A stretch of 64,000 bases of DNA from Raineya sp. (GCA_025454915.1 JALONN010000010.1:95455-159454), one strand, 5' to 3'. Shown: positions 6,621 to 15,072, counted from the stretch's first letter. The notes: generated by a model not told the origin, from the sequence alone. Translations and numbers: made by a program.

Positions 6621-7292
6621 TCAGTTTGTTGGAGAAGCACTATTCCTCGGATCATCCTCAGGCAATCGACAAAGATGATAAGAGACTTTTAAAATAAAAA
6701 GATAAAATCCAAACATATCTAAAGATGCTACCCTATCAGATATGGTTTTTTCTTTTGATAGATTCAATTCATCCGTAGGATACCAAAAAACTCTATCCAA
6801 AAGAGCAATATATTCTAATCCATTTTTCTTATTTGGGGGTAAGTAGAAAACATTAGAATTTTGTTGATTCTTGATATTTGTTAAAATATTATCACGATTT
6901 GGATGATTTTCTAATTTTTTTGAAAAATTGGAAAACTTTGTCAATGGAGCAAATAATACTTGTTTTGGAATATCACGATTTTTATCATCAATATTTATAT
7001 CACAAGTATTAGAAATAATTATTGCGGCAGTTTCTTTTGATAGGTATAATTTAGTTTTAGAATCAAAAATAGGATGCCTAATAGAAGTAAGTATATCTCC
7101 TTGTAAGAAATGGGTTGGGGTGTTTTCTAAATAAAAATCAGTATAATACTTAGCAGGCAAAGACTGCCCAACCCTTTTTTCACTTTTGGGATGGAACTGT
7201 TCCAAGCCTGCTCTTAACTTTCCCTTGTCTGTATCACTTAAATAATGTTGGGAAAGAACCCTATCAAAAAAATCTGTTTCAAATAAACTCAT
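6621..7292 (-). CDS. accessory cassette protein with ISNTCDI motif (223 aa)
   Basis: Third gene of a tight three-gene minus-strand cassette (26-base gap upstream). The central segment contains FLQGDILTSIRHPIF and then AAIIISNTCDINIDDKNR. I recall this GDI...ISxTCD pattern from scattered hypothetical proteins of accessory regions, but cannot attach a function. C-terminal half is predicted helical and hydrophobic in part (FGFYLFILKVSYHLC). The gene runs against the direction of the flanking + operon, which suggests a later insertion. Confidence 0.55.
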   Translation of the reverse strand: MSLFETDFFDRVLSQHYLSDTDKGKLRAGLEQFHPKSEKRVGQSLPAKYYTDFYLENTPTHFLQGDILTSIRHPIFDSKTKLYLSKETAAIIISNTCDINIDDKNRDIPKQVLFAPLTKFSNFSKKLENHPNRDNILTNIKNQQNSNVFYLPPNKKNGLEYIALLDRVFWYPTDELNLSKEKTISDRVASLDMFGFYLFILKVSYHLCRLPEDDPRNSASPTN

Positions 7293-7318
7293 TATATCTT
7301 TATAACGTACCAGTTTTC

Positions 7319-7633
7319 TTAATCTTCATATAAAGATTCTAATAACAAATCGTAAACTTCTCCAGTCAAAGGTTTAGTATTTTGGAACAACTCTTTGCCA
7401 AATGACATAATATCAAATTGATCAGTCAAAGGAATTATATCTGAATCTGTTATTATAGATTTAGACAAACGCACATTCGTTGAATAAGATTTAAAAATCT
7501 CGTCTTGATTTATAATAGAAGTCAATGAGTGACCAAAGTAATAATCAATTTTAGATTTTTCCTTGGATTCTTTTAAATTCCATAAAGATACTATTTGTGC
7601 AGGTTTATTAGGGATTTCTGAAATCGCTGCCAT
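7319..7633 (-). CDS. accessory cassette middle protein (104 aa)
   Basis: Middle gene of the minus-strand cassette, 11 bases after the TIGR04255-like gene and 26 before the ISNTCDI gene, so almost certainly co-translated with both. The protein is soluble with a helical C-terminus (TGEVYDLLLESLYED). Its length and position, between two larger partners, would suit an adaptor, antitoxin or regulatory subunit, but this is inference. Confidence 0.5.
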   Translation of the reverse strand: MAAISEIPNKPAQIVSLWNLKESKEKSKIDYYFGHSLTSIINQDEIFKSYSTNVRLSKSIITDSDIIPLTDQFDIMSFGKELFQNTKPLTGEVYDLLLESLYED

Positions 7634-7644
7634 AGTTTTAGATT

Positions 7645-8379
7645 TTACCTTAGTTTGTTTTTGAAATTTTCGGTTATAACTGTTTTAAATACTTCAACAG
7701 CATTTACATGCACATTATTGGCCAAGGTTTGCCAATCTGCCGCATCATCAGGGTATGTTCCAGTACAGTTTATTTGTACTGTAACCATTTTTTTAGGAGG
7801 AGCACTAGTTTTTGTTTGGCATATAGTGTTTATAAGAACTCTAATTGTGTCATTTATGAAAAAATCACTATTGAAAACATGATTAATTTCTCTACCTTTT
7901 GAAAAACTACTCATATCGGGAACAAACTTCAAATAATCAACCAACTTCTCTTCAATATCAATCGAAAACTCATTTATATACATTACTTGCACATCTATGA
8001 GCCTTCTGCCCAAGTTTAGATCAAAATATATGCCTAAATATTTTTCGATTTTTGGAAAAAAAGTATCCCATCCATCATATTTATTTAGGGCATGTACTGA
8101 AAGGCTATCTTTGCTCATTATTATTGCATCATAGTCTTCTTCTGTCCTATATATTATTTGAAGATCATTTTGTATAGTTTCACTTGAAAAATCTTTAGGG
8201 TCATTTGAAATGTTAAATTTAACTTGAACAGGTCTTCGCTCTTCTGTTTTAGTAAATCCAAATTTCTCTATTTCTTTATAGAAGTCTGCAAATTTACCAA
8301 CATTCCAAGATGTTTCTAAACTTGTGTCAAAACGAAATAAACAAACTACTTCTTTGATTTTGTGGTTTTTAAATTCCAT
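7645..8379 (-). CDS. TIGR04255-like protein (244 aa)
   Basis: First gene of the minus-strand cassette. The N-terminus (HKIKEVVCLFRFD), followed by a FADFYKEIEKFGF helix and the VQVKFNISNDP strand, has the layout I associate with the sporadically distributed TIGR04255 family (about 250 residues), and the length fits. The second half has a conserved-looking LGRRLIDVQVMYINEF segment. The family's biochemical role is not known to me; its patchy distribution in mobile regions is consistent with defence or other accessory functions. Confidence 0.5.
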   Translation of the reverse strand: MEFKNHKIKEVVCLFRFDTSLETSWNVGKFADFYKEIEKFGFTKTEERRPVQVKFNISNDPKDFSSETIQNDLQIIYRTEEDYDAIIMSKDSLSVHALNKYDGWDTFFPKIEKYLGIYFDLNLGRRLIDVQVMYINEFSIDIEEKLVDYLKFVPDMSSFSKGREINHVFNSDFFINDTIRVLINTICQTKTSAPPKKMVTVQINCTGTYPDDAADWQTLANNVHVNAVEVFKTVITENFKNKLR

Positions 8380-8449
8380 TTTTATGGTTTTTTATAAAAA
8401 ACAGACAAAATTAATAGTTTATTTTATAATTTATATATTTTTTTCAACA

Positions 8450-8491
8450 AGCTATGATTTTTTTAATTAAAAATGAATAAAAATCATAGCT
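8450..8491. repeat. 13-bp inverted repeat between minus-strand units
   Basis: AGCTATGATTTTT (8450-8462) pairs with AAAAATCATAGCT (8479-8491). It lies between the membrane-protein gene at 8556-9077 and the start of the cassette at 8379, so it probably separates two transcription units, either as a weak terminator or as an operator. There is no clean T-run on either side. Confidence 0.4.
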
Positions 8492-8555
8492 ACTTTTCGT
8501 AAAACAGTATTTTTCGATAAATGTTTTATAATGTCTTTTACAAATATTTGTAAAA

Positions 8556-9077
8556 TTAATTAGATAGTCTCATCTTTTTTATGATATGATGAGCCGAGAG
8601 GAAAGAGTTTACCATTGGATACATATATACAAAACCAAAAGATAGTAATAAGAATTCTTCAATAAATATTTCTTTTGCCCTGAATCTTAATAAATCAATC
8701 AACATAAACATAAGACCAAATAAAAATAAAATCAAAGAGGCAATTGTAAGTATTTTAAAAAATAATGGTATGCGAATTTTAACTTCATCATTCTCAATCT
8801 TAATGTAGCCGTAAGCATTCGAGACAGTCTTCCAATCAACGTCATTTTTTTTTCTAAAATTCTCTAAAGTCTTTAGTTTGGACAGTTTTATATTTAGCTT
8901 GAAGGCTTCTTTCAACCTGTTGTATTCAATGTAGTCTTCATTCATAGACTTGGCATCTTCATTCAAAAAATTATCAGATTTTAAATAACGTGTACTTTGT
9001 TTACTTTGTCTTATCAAAAAATATCCACCAATAAGTGCAACAATTATTGGAACTAAACTATTGATTAAATCTTTCAT
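8556..9077 (-). CDS. membrane protein with three helices (173 aa)
   Basis: An N-terminal helix (LVPIIVALIGGYFLI, about residues 8-23) is followed by a 75-residue soluble, charged segment. Two close C-terminal helices (about 107-128 and 141-158) and a short basic tail complete it. This N-helix, soluble domain, two-helix layout occurs in some phage superinfection-exclusion and toxic membrane effectors, but I recognise no family. It is its own unit, 61 bases downstream of the GvpU-like gene. Confidence 0.5.
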   Translation of the reverse strand: MKDLINSLVPIIVALIGGYFLIRQSKQSTRYLKSDNFLNEDAKSMNEDYIEYNRLKEAFKLNIKLSKLKTLENFRKKNDVDWKTVSNAYGYIKIENDEVKIRIPLFFKILTIASLILFLFGLMFMLIDLLRFRAKEIFIEEFLLLSFGFVYMYPMVNSFLSAHHIIKKMRLSN

Positions 9078-9138
9078 AAGCGTTTTTTTCTAAAGTAAGT
9101 AAATAATTTATATATTACAAGCAAATGAGATAATATTA

Positions 9139-9495
9139 TTAAGATAAAGAAAAGGCATCTATCTCAGATAATTTTATTCTTATAAAATTTTTATTCCTTC
9201 CCACATCAGAAGAAGTAACAACATTTTTTAAATGTATAAAGTCTATTTTTGGATTGCTGTTACTTTTAGAGGCTTCAGACAAGTCTTTAAAAGCTGAAAT
9301 TGCAAGAATTTTATTTTTATCCTTACTATTTTTTTCATAAAAATCAGCCAAATATTCGTAGTACTTATATTCTGGTATTAAAGTACCATTGATACAAACA
9401 CCTTTTAAAATTACAAATATTGATAATTCTCCTTCTGAGAGCAACGCTTTTACAAAAGTTAATAAAAGCTCATCTTTAGAATCTATTAAATCCAT
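9139..9495 (-). CDS. GvpU-like protein (118 aa)
   Basis: The pattern LSIFVILKGVCINGTLIP, then FIHLKN, and finally IRIKLSEIDAFSL resembles the GvpU gas-vesicle accessory family, whose members share a beta-strand/NGxLI segment, a YIHLK motif and a C-terminal RISEVDGF-type motif. No other gas vesicle gene is in the window. The frame extends up to 9537, but those extra codons lie in the T-run of a terminator, so the ATG at 9495 is chosen. Similarity is by eye only; GvpU-like singletons outside gas vesicle clusters have unknown roles. Confidence 0.5.
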   Translation of the reverse strand: MDLIDSKDELLLTFVKALLSEGELSIFVILKGVCINGTLIPEYKYYEYLADFYEKNSKDKNKILAISAFKDLSEASKSNSNPKIDFIHLKNVVTSSDVGRNKNFIRIKLSEIDAFSLS

Positions 9496-9523
9496 ATCTA
9501 TTAGTTTTTGGCAACCTACAAAA

Positions 9524-9570
9524 TAAAAAAACACCACACAATCAGGGAATCCCTGATTTTTGCATGGTGT
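9524..9570 (-). terminator. strong Rho-independent terminator, minus strand
   Basis: Nested inverted repeat: ACACCA (9531-9536) with TGGTGT (9565-9570), enclosing AATCAGGGA (9540-9548) with TCCCTGATT (9550-9558). On the minus strand it is followed by a run of seven T's (complement of 9525-9531). It would end transcription arriving from the portal-membrane operon and rules out the upstream start of the GvpU-like gene. Confidence 0.8.
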
Positions 9571-9689
9571 AATGAAATAATTTTTTAGGCAATTTTTAGT
9601 AATACAAACCTTGTTATTTATAATAAATTAGGGTATAGATGCTAAATTAATGGTGTAATATTTTGTAAAAAATTTAAGAAAAACGTCAA

Positions 9690-9713
9690 AATTAAATGTT
9701 ATAACATTTAATT
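9690..9713. repeat. 24-bp perfect palindrome
   Basis: Uninterrupted self-complementary sequence centred on GTTATAAC (core ATGTTATAACAT), 20 bases past the stop of the membrane protein at 9734-10276 on the minus strand. A perfect palindrome with no loop is more like a dimeric protein binding site than a terminator. The surrounding 9571-9733 holds no gene. Confidence 0.5.
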
Positions 9714-9733
9714 GAAATTTGATTTTTTAGATT

Positions 9734-10276
9734 TTACTCCTCATAAAGCACATTAAATTCTTTTTCAATTATATCAATTTCTCTATTGATATGTTCTTTC
9801 TTTTCCTCTTCAGTCAATACCTCCAAATCCAAAATGCTTCTAATTTTGGAAGTGGCATGCCTTACAATGTGGCTGAGCTTAAAGGCTATTTTCTTGGAGT
9901 ATCGATACAAAACTACCAATAGGATAGAAAGGCTAAGAGAGGTAAAAAATAAGTCCTCATGTGGATCAAACTCTTCTTTGTAGGGCAATTTTTCCAAAAA
10001 CTTCATAAACTGATAAGAGATAGCAAAAACAGTGAAATTTCTATTCCTTGCTAAATAAATACCCACCAAAGTAATACAGGGGGCTAAAGATTGCTGGGAG
10101 AGCCAGATATAATAATAAAACGTATCATAATACAAGATCTTCCAATCCAACAAAGCTTTAGGCAAAATTATATGTAAATTATGAAATATTGGTAGGCTTA
10201 AAATCAATATAAGCCCTACTTTTCTTGTAGGACTCATATTCATAAAGGTTTGAAATGCTTTGAAATTGCTTATCAT
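9734..10276 (-). CDS. membrane protein downstream of portal (180 aa)
   Basis: Three hydrophobic segments (LILILSLPIFHNLHIILP, SLAPCITLVGIYLA, FFTSLSLSILLVVLYRY) precede a cytoplasmic-looking C-terminal helix rich in glutamate and lysine (EEEKKEHINREIDIIEKEF). It overlaps the preceding small gene by 4 bases and belongs to the minus-strand portal operon. Three or four helices with a charged tail would fit a holin, and no other holin is evident in the window, but no family resemblance confirms it. Confidence 0.5.
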   Translation of the reverse strand: MISNFKAFQTFMNMSPTRKVGLILILSLPIFHNLHIILPKALLDWKILYYDTFYYYIWLSQQSLAPCITLVGIYLARNRNFTVFAISYQFMKFLEKLPYKEEFDPHEDLFFTSLSLSILLVVLYRYSKKIAFKLSHIVRHATSKIRSILDLEVLTEEEKKEHINREIDIIEKEFNVLYEE

Positions 10277-10488
10277 AAGTTCTCTTCAATGATTTCTTGG
10301 ATATTGGTTTTGGTTGATTGTGTTAAAGATGGGTCATTAAGCAAAGCAATAATTCCATCACGATCAATGAGGTTATTGGCTAAGGCATACAGCAAATCAT
10401 CTTTGATTTCTGATTTTGGCTTATTGTTCAAACAAGTAGGCCAAGTGCTACTTCCGGGGAAGCATTTTCTTGTAGGTCCGTCAGGCAT
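10273..10488 (-). CDS. small protein after portal (71 aa)
   Basis: Begins 1 base after the portal stop at MPDGPTRKCFPG; the longer frame to 10560 lies inside the portal gene. Two cysteines near the N-terminus and a helical acidic C-terminus (NDPSLTQSTKTNIQEII). ATGA overlap with the downstream membrane protein. No family recognised. Placement after the portal suggests a small virion or morphogenesis protein. Confidence 0.5.
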   Translation of the reverse strand: MPDGPTRKCFPGSSTWPTCLNNKPKSEIKDDLLYALANNLIDRDGIIALLNDPSLTQSTKTNIQEIIEENL

Positions 10489-10489
10489 A

Positions 10490-11818
10490 TTATTGTTGGT
10501 TAGTTGGTGGCTGTGTAGGGGTTTCAACAGCAGGTTTATCATATCCCATTTCCTGGGCAAACTGCTCTTGAGAAATAATACCTTCAGCTTTAAGTTTCAT
10601 AAGATTATCTATCTTGACTCCTTGGGCTTCATGTTCAAGTTTTTGGTCACTAAGCACAGGTTTATCAAACTTCACTTCTAAATTCACATCATAGCCTTGC
10701 ATCAAAAGATGCATCTCAAAAAGGTCTTCTAGGAAGTATGCTATAATATTTTGAAAAGAAGTAATTTTTGATGTAAATATTGTAAGCAATATTTTCCCAA
10801 ATGTTTCTGCTCTACTTTGTTGCCTACCCAATAAGTTAGGGTCTTGCTTCAAGCCTGCCATTGTATTGATGTCATTGAGCATCATGATGTCTTTGGCATT
10901 ATCTCCATCCATCATTTTACTGCCTGTTAGCTTGAATTCGTGACTATCTTTATAGCCCATCACGTATCCACTATTCATGTTTTTCTCAACTTGTGGACGA
11001 GCTTTTTCAAGATAAGCTAAACATCTTTCATAATAAGCGTCAGGGGTTTCATTCTCTTCTTGGGGAGGAGCTGTGAGTAATACCTCCAAGAACCCCATCA
11101 AGCCAAACTTTTCAGCCACTTTGGCAAACCCTTTCAGGAGGTTTCTTTCAATTCCTATACTTTCTAAGGCTGCTAAGAATGGAGGAATACCATAAGGATT
11201 ATTATTATCCGAACTGATAGCAGAATAAGTATAAGTAGTAGTATTTAGCTGTTTATACCCATTGGGAGCTTTTGAATTTTTTTGGTGAGGGACATAATCC
11301 CCATCAATTGAAAAAAAACGTATTGTATAGGGATTTACAAGCGGAATCTTTACAATTTCAGTTAGTTTTGCGTTTGGGACTTTCTCTATGGATAAGCATC
11401 CATTAATTGCCATCTGACGAAGCATATTATTGATAGCAACGTCAAGATTTAGTTTTTTATGTAAAGCCTTTAATATCTTCCGAATTTTCTTGTCGGCTCT
11501 TTTCCCAGTATCTTCTAATATGACATTATAGGGTGTATTAGCCAAATTGATAATGTTATCTACTGCCAAAGAAACATTCCCATTAAATATTGCATAGCGT
11601 TGCAATAGTGGCAACCATTCAACCCCAAATGTTGGCTCAAGAGGTGTTCTTGAGAATCTAATATTATACAAATCAGAATCTTCATTGACTGTCTCTCTAC
11701 CCAAAGAAGCCCTATTACCCATAGGCATTTCAGGAGGATTCTTTTTAACATATATTTCTTTTACCTCTGTTTTTTTGCTTGAAAACAAAGATATAAAGGA
11801 AGACCAAAACCAAGCCAT
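10490..11818 (-). CDS. phage portal protein
   Basis: 442 residues from the ATG at 11818; a TTG at 11836 would add six. Features typical of portals include the YNVILEDTGKR segment, a DIAxNNML-like helix, TMAGLKQDPNLLGRQQSRAETFG (a clear portal-family motif leading into the crown) and a C-terminal KAEGIISQEQFAQEMG tail. The portal forms the 12-mer ring through which DNA enters and to which the neck attaches. It is on the minus strand, divergent from the protease/capsid operon, with two small genes following it. Confidence 0.85.
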   Translation of the reverse strand: MAWFWSSFISLFSSKKTEVKEIYVKKNPPEMPMGNRASLGRETVNEDSDLYNIRFSRTPLEPTFGVEWLPLLQRYAIFNGNVSLAVDNIINLANTPYNVILEDTGKRADKKIRKILKALHKKLNLDVAINNMLRQMAINGCLSIEKVPNAKLTEIVKIPLVNPYTIRFFSIDGDYVPHQKNSKAPNGYKQLNTTTYTYSAISSDNNNPYGIPPFLAALESIGIERNLLKGFAKVAEKFGLMGFLEVLLTAPPQEENETPDAYYERCLAYLEKARPQVEKNMNSGYVMGYKDSHEFKLTGSKMMDGDNAKDIMMLNDINTMAGLKQDPNLLGRQQSRAETFGKILLTIFTSKITSFQNIIAYFLEDLFEMHLLMQGYDVNLEVKFDKPVLSDQKLEHEAQGVKIDNLMKLKAEGIISQEQFAQEMGYDKPAVETPTQPPTNQQ

Positions 11819-11852
11819 AACATATTTTTTTATCAAAATTAACTTTTTTCGT

Positions 11853-11912
11853 TAAAAATATTTTATTTTATTTAAAAAATTTTAGTGAAATTATTTTTTT
11901 TTGTTACTTTTG
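11853..11912 (+). promoter_or_regulatory. divergent late control region with consensus -7 box
   Basis: TACTTTTG at 11905-11912 is an exact TAnnTTTG -7 box, 35 bases before the protease start; a good -33 TTTG is missing. Upstream, TAAAAATATTTTA (11853-11865) and TTTTAGTGAAAT (11880-11891) recur in inverted orientation at 22030-22069, the other divergent late region. A late activator may replace the -33 contact. The sequence is very AT-rich, so chance similarity is not excluded. Confidence 0.4.
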
Positions 11913-11946
11913 CTATATCAATATCTGAGGCTTTATTTCCTTTATT

Positions 11947-13290
11947 ATGAATAGTTCAATAAGATTAGAATTAGGGCGTTCAAGCCAAATTCCACAAGAC
12001 ACAGCACAAGCTAAAGCAGCAGCAGAGGCTTTTGGCATGGCATTCTCAGCAGAAGATGCACCTACCTATATAGTTGCTTCACAATCATCAGCAGATGGGG
12101 GAACTTCATCATCAGAAACACAGTTTGATGGCGAATTTCTAAGAGTTCCTTTCAGAGCTATCACAGCTACAATGGTAGGAGCTTACAGTTTCAAAGCTAC
12201 CGATTTTAGTACACCTGGTGTATTGCAATCAGCTATGAAAATGATTGTAGGAAAGGCAGCATTTAAGAACCATGACCTTTGGGATGTTGAAAGTGCCATT
12301 GGTACCATTGAATCCGCAAAGTGGACTGCTCAAAACGGAGATATTCCTGCTGGTATTGATATTATGTTTAAGATTAATGCCAAAAACAATCCTCGTATTG
12401 CTAATTCTTTACAGAACAATGAGATTCAGTCTTGCTCTGTAACAATTGATTTTGATTGGGAACCAAGCCACAGAGAAAAATACACTGATAAAAATGGAAA
12501 TTTTGATTGGTGGGAATTCTACTGGGATGTTGGTAGTATTGCAGCAGATGGCAAAATGATATGTCGTAAAGCTACCAAAGTTAATGATATTCACGAATGC
12601 TCTCTGGTTAGTTTAGGGGCTGATCCATACGCAAAACGCCTTGATAGCAATGGAAAGCCTATCAATATTGATAGAGCTGGAATACTTTCTATGTGTAAAG
12701 AAGGGAACTTCACTCAAGAGCCTATTTTGTATGTAAAACAAGATTTGAAGTTTCAAATCAATCCAGAAGATGATTTTGAAGAGGCTATTCAGTTCGCTTA
12801 TTCAAAACTGAAAAAACAGTATGATGTAAATACTGAACTCAATAAGCAAAAAGAAGCCTTAGAGTCAAAATTAAGTTTTTCAAAAGATAGCACTGAAGAG
12901 CTTAATAAAGCCAATGAGGAACTTGCAAAACTAAAAGAGCAATTAGCTCAATATGAGCAATTCGAAGCCTACAAAGCCAAAGCAGAGAAGTATGATGCAA
13001 ACCTCAAGGCTCAACGTGATGAGGTTGTGAGGCTTTATAAATTGGCTAATCCTAAAAATATCCAAGAAGAACTCGTGAAATTGATTGAAGGCTCTGAAGG
13101 CATACAACTAGATGCCTTTGCAAAACAATACGGGGGTTCTCTTATCAATATGTTTTCTCCGAAGTGTGGTGATTGTGGCTCTTATAATATCAACCATCAA
13201 AGCACTGAGCATGAGAAAATAGAGAATGAAAATAAGGTTCAGATGTCGGATGAAGAGTATAAAAGAACCTTCAAATCCATGAAGATTTAA
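11947..13290 (+). CDS. prohead protease-scaffold fusion
   Basis: 447 residues. The N-terminal half (about 60-240) looks like a phage prohead protease fold: KNHDLWDVESAIGTIESAKW corresponds to the His-containing segment, and SCSVTIDFDW and ECSLVSLGADP to the Ser-containing and late strands. Residues about 270-350 form a long charged coiled coil typical of scaffold. The C-terminus carries CGDCGSYNINHQSTEH, a C-X2-C-X6-H-X4-H arrangement that might bind zinc. Family knowledge: such fusions template prohead assembly and then cleave themselves out. First gene of the + strand capsid operon. Confidence 0.7.
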   Translation: MNSSIRLELGRSSQIPQDTAQAKAAAEAFGMAFSAEDAPTYIVASQSSADGGTSSSETQFDGEFLRVPFRAITATMVGAYSFKATDFSTPGVLQSAMKMIVGKAAFKNHDLWDVESAIGTIESAKWTAQNGDIPAGIDIMFKINAKNNPRIANSLQNNEIQSCSVTIDFDWEPSHREKYTDKNGNFDWWEFYWDVGSIAADGKMICRKATKVNDIHECSLVSLGADPYAKRLDSNGKPINIDRAGILSMCKEGNFTQEPILYVKQDLKFQINPEDDFEEAIQFAYSKLKKQYDVNTELNKQKEALESKLSFSKDSTEELNKANEELAKLKEQLAQYEQFEAYKAKAEKYDANLKAQRDEVVRLYKLANPKNIQEELVKLIEGSEGIQLDAFAKQYGGSLINMFSPKCGDCGSYNINHQSTEHEKIENENKVQMSDEEYKRTFKSMKI

Positions 13291-13331
13291 TATAGAAATC
13301 AAGTTGTTCAACTCTCAAATTTTATAAAAAG

Positions 13332-13727
13332 ATGGCATATTCATCAAAAAATTTATCCATTTCTTTCAACAGGGCAACAGGAAAAGAGTTCCCCGTTGGA
13401 GCTTCCGTAGCTCTCACTTCTGCGGGTGTTTTAGATACACCTACCACTCATGAGCTAACTATTGGTATAGTTGCTTCTAATCATGAAGATTTTGGGAGAA
13501 CTACTGTTGATACCATTTTTACAAATACAGTAAAAGGTATTGCTAAAGTAAATACAAACGCAGGCGTGCTTGTAAAAGAGGTATTCACTGATAGTGTTAC
13601 AAATAATAAGCCTACTTATACACTTGCTGCACAAGGCAATTATGCAATTGGTATTGCATTAACTACTGCCACGGCAGGCAACGAGATAGAGATAGGCATA
13701 TTAGCTGCTCCTATCGTAAAATCTTAA
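13332..13727 (+). CDS. head decoration protein
   Basis: 131 residues, rich in alanine, glycine and threonine, with repeated beta strands (VGASVALTSAGVL, IGIALTTATAGNEIEIGIL). It sits between the protease-scaffold and the major capsid gene, the usual place of a gpD/DUF2190-type decoration protein that binds and stabilises the expanded capsid. Family placement rests on size, composition and position. Confidence 0.6.
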   Translation: MAYSSKNLSISFNRATGKEFPVGASVALTSAGVLDTPTTHELTIGIVASNHEDFGRTTVDTIFTNTVKGIAKVNTNAGVLVKEVFTDSVTNNKPTYTLAAQGNYAIGIALTTATAGNEIEIGILAAPIVKS

Positions 13728-13786
13728 TCTTAATTCATTGGGTTAAGATAACAACTTGATTTTCAAACTTTAAAAATTTCAATAAA

Positions 13787-15010
13787 ATGAAAAAAGTTCA
13801 TAGATTAAATGTAGAAAATAAACAAGTCAAAGATGAAGTTCAAAAACTTCACAAGGAGCAAGGAGTTGTAGCTACATTCAGTAATGAAAGTCTCACTAAA
13901 AATATAGCTGCTGACTTAAAATCTGGCTTCAAAATGTTTGAAGCATTGTTACAATCGGGTGCCAATAATACCGTTGCAAATCCACTTCAATATTCTTTTG
14001 CTGACTTTGTTCACGAACGTTGGGGATTTTCAAAGTCTGAAAATGGTAGCCCTGATAGTTTTTACCATCAATTAGGGATTGACCCTAGCCAACACACATT
14101 GGCTAGCTTGTATCAACAATTCCCAGAGGGCGAAACAAGAGAATGGCTGGCTCCTGCCATCATTCGTGAGGCAATCCGTGAAGGTATCATCTCTGACCCA
14201 ATGTATCAGGAATTGATTCGTGCAAATGTTGGAGTAAATTCAACATCTGTCCAAATGCCAAAGGTATTAGTCTCTGATTCCAATGTAAAAGAAGTGTCTG
14301 AGGGAGAAACAATTCCCATTGGTACAACCAAATTTGGTAAAAAGACTGTAAACCTACGCAAGTATGCTTATGGTATTGAGGTGAGTTACGAGGTACTCCA
14401 ATTCGTTCCTTTGAATATCATTGCTACGTACATGGAGGATACGGGTAATAAATTTATCAGAGGCTTAAACACAAGAGCAATCAAGACTTTGATTGAAGGG
14501 GATCAGGCGGATGCTTCTGAGTCTGTTGGGGTAATTGGGGTAGATACTACCAATACTCTTGCATACAAAGATTTATTAAGAGGTTGGTTGAGAATGCAAC
14601 TTTTAGGAAGACGCCCTTCTGCAATGCTTGCAAATGAAGTAATGAGTTTGGAGGTTCTTGAAATGCCAGAGTTTAAAAACTATATTCAAGGACAGCCAAG
14701 AATTGGTTTAAATATCAAAACTCCATTGCCTCAGACTCAAAATCACTATCTACATAGTGCTGCTCCTGCAAAATCTATTGTCTTGCTTGATACGCTTCAA
14801 ACAATGATGCAATTAACTGCAATGGACTTGATGGTAGAATCTGATAGAATTGTTGCTAAGCAATTAGAAGGCACTTATGCCTCTATGATTACAGGCTTCT
14901 CTACTCTTCAGAGAGATGCAAGACTTGTAATTGATAAATCAAAAGCATTCAGCTCATTCAATTTTGGCTCATTGCCATGGATGGCTACAAATGATGCTGT
15001 AGAATTATAA
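13787..15010 (+). CDS. major capsid protein, HK97-fold type
   Basis: 407 residues. N-terminal helical segment, then GETREWLAPAIIREAIREG, VSEGETIPIGTTKFGKKTVN (E-loop-like beta hairpin region) and a long A-domain with LRGWLRMQLLGRRPSAMLAN and AAPAKSIVLLDTLQTMMQ. This is the recognisable layout of HK97-like capsid proteins of contractile-tailed phages. Downstream of protease and decoration genes, upstream of connectors. Whether the N-terminus is removed by the protease cannot be told from sequence alone. Confidence 0.85.
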   Translation: MKKVHRLNVENKQVKDEVQKLHKEQGVVATFSNESLTKNIAADLKSGFKMFEALLQSGANNTVANPLQYSFADFVHERWGFSKSENGSPDSFYHQLGIDPSQHTLASLYQQFPEGETREWLAPAIIREAIREGIISDPMYQELIRANVGVNSTSVQMPKVLVSDSNVKEVSEGETIPIGTTKFGKKTVNLRKYAYGIEVSYEVLQFVPLNIIATYMEDTGNKFIRGLNTRAIKTLIEGDQADASESVGVIGVDTTNTLAYKDLLRGWLRMQLLGRRPSAMLANEVMSLEVLEMPEFKNYIQGQPRIGLNIKTPLPQTQNHYLHSAAPAKSIVLLDTLQTMMQLTAMDLMVESDRIVAKQLEGTYASMITGFSTLQRDARLVIDKSKAFSSFNFGSLPWMATNDAVEL

Positions 15011-15072
15011 TCTCCAAACTTCTAATTTCCATCTAAGCCCTGCTTTTGGGTAGGGCTTTTAAAATTAAAATT

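Noticed and set aside
9496..9537. Longer N-terminus of the GvpU-like gene (start at 9537)
   Set aside because: Those codons fall in the T-run of a strong terminator, and the internal ATG at 9495 begins the conserved region.
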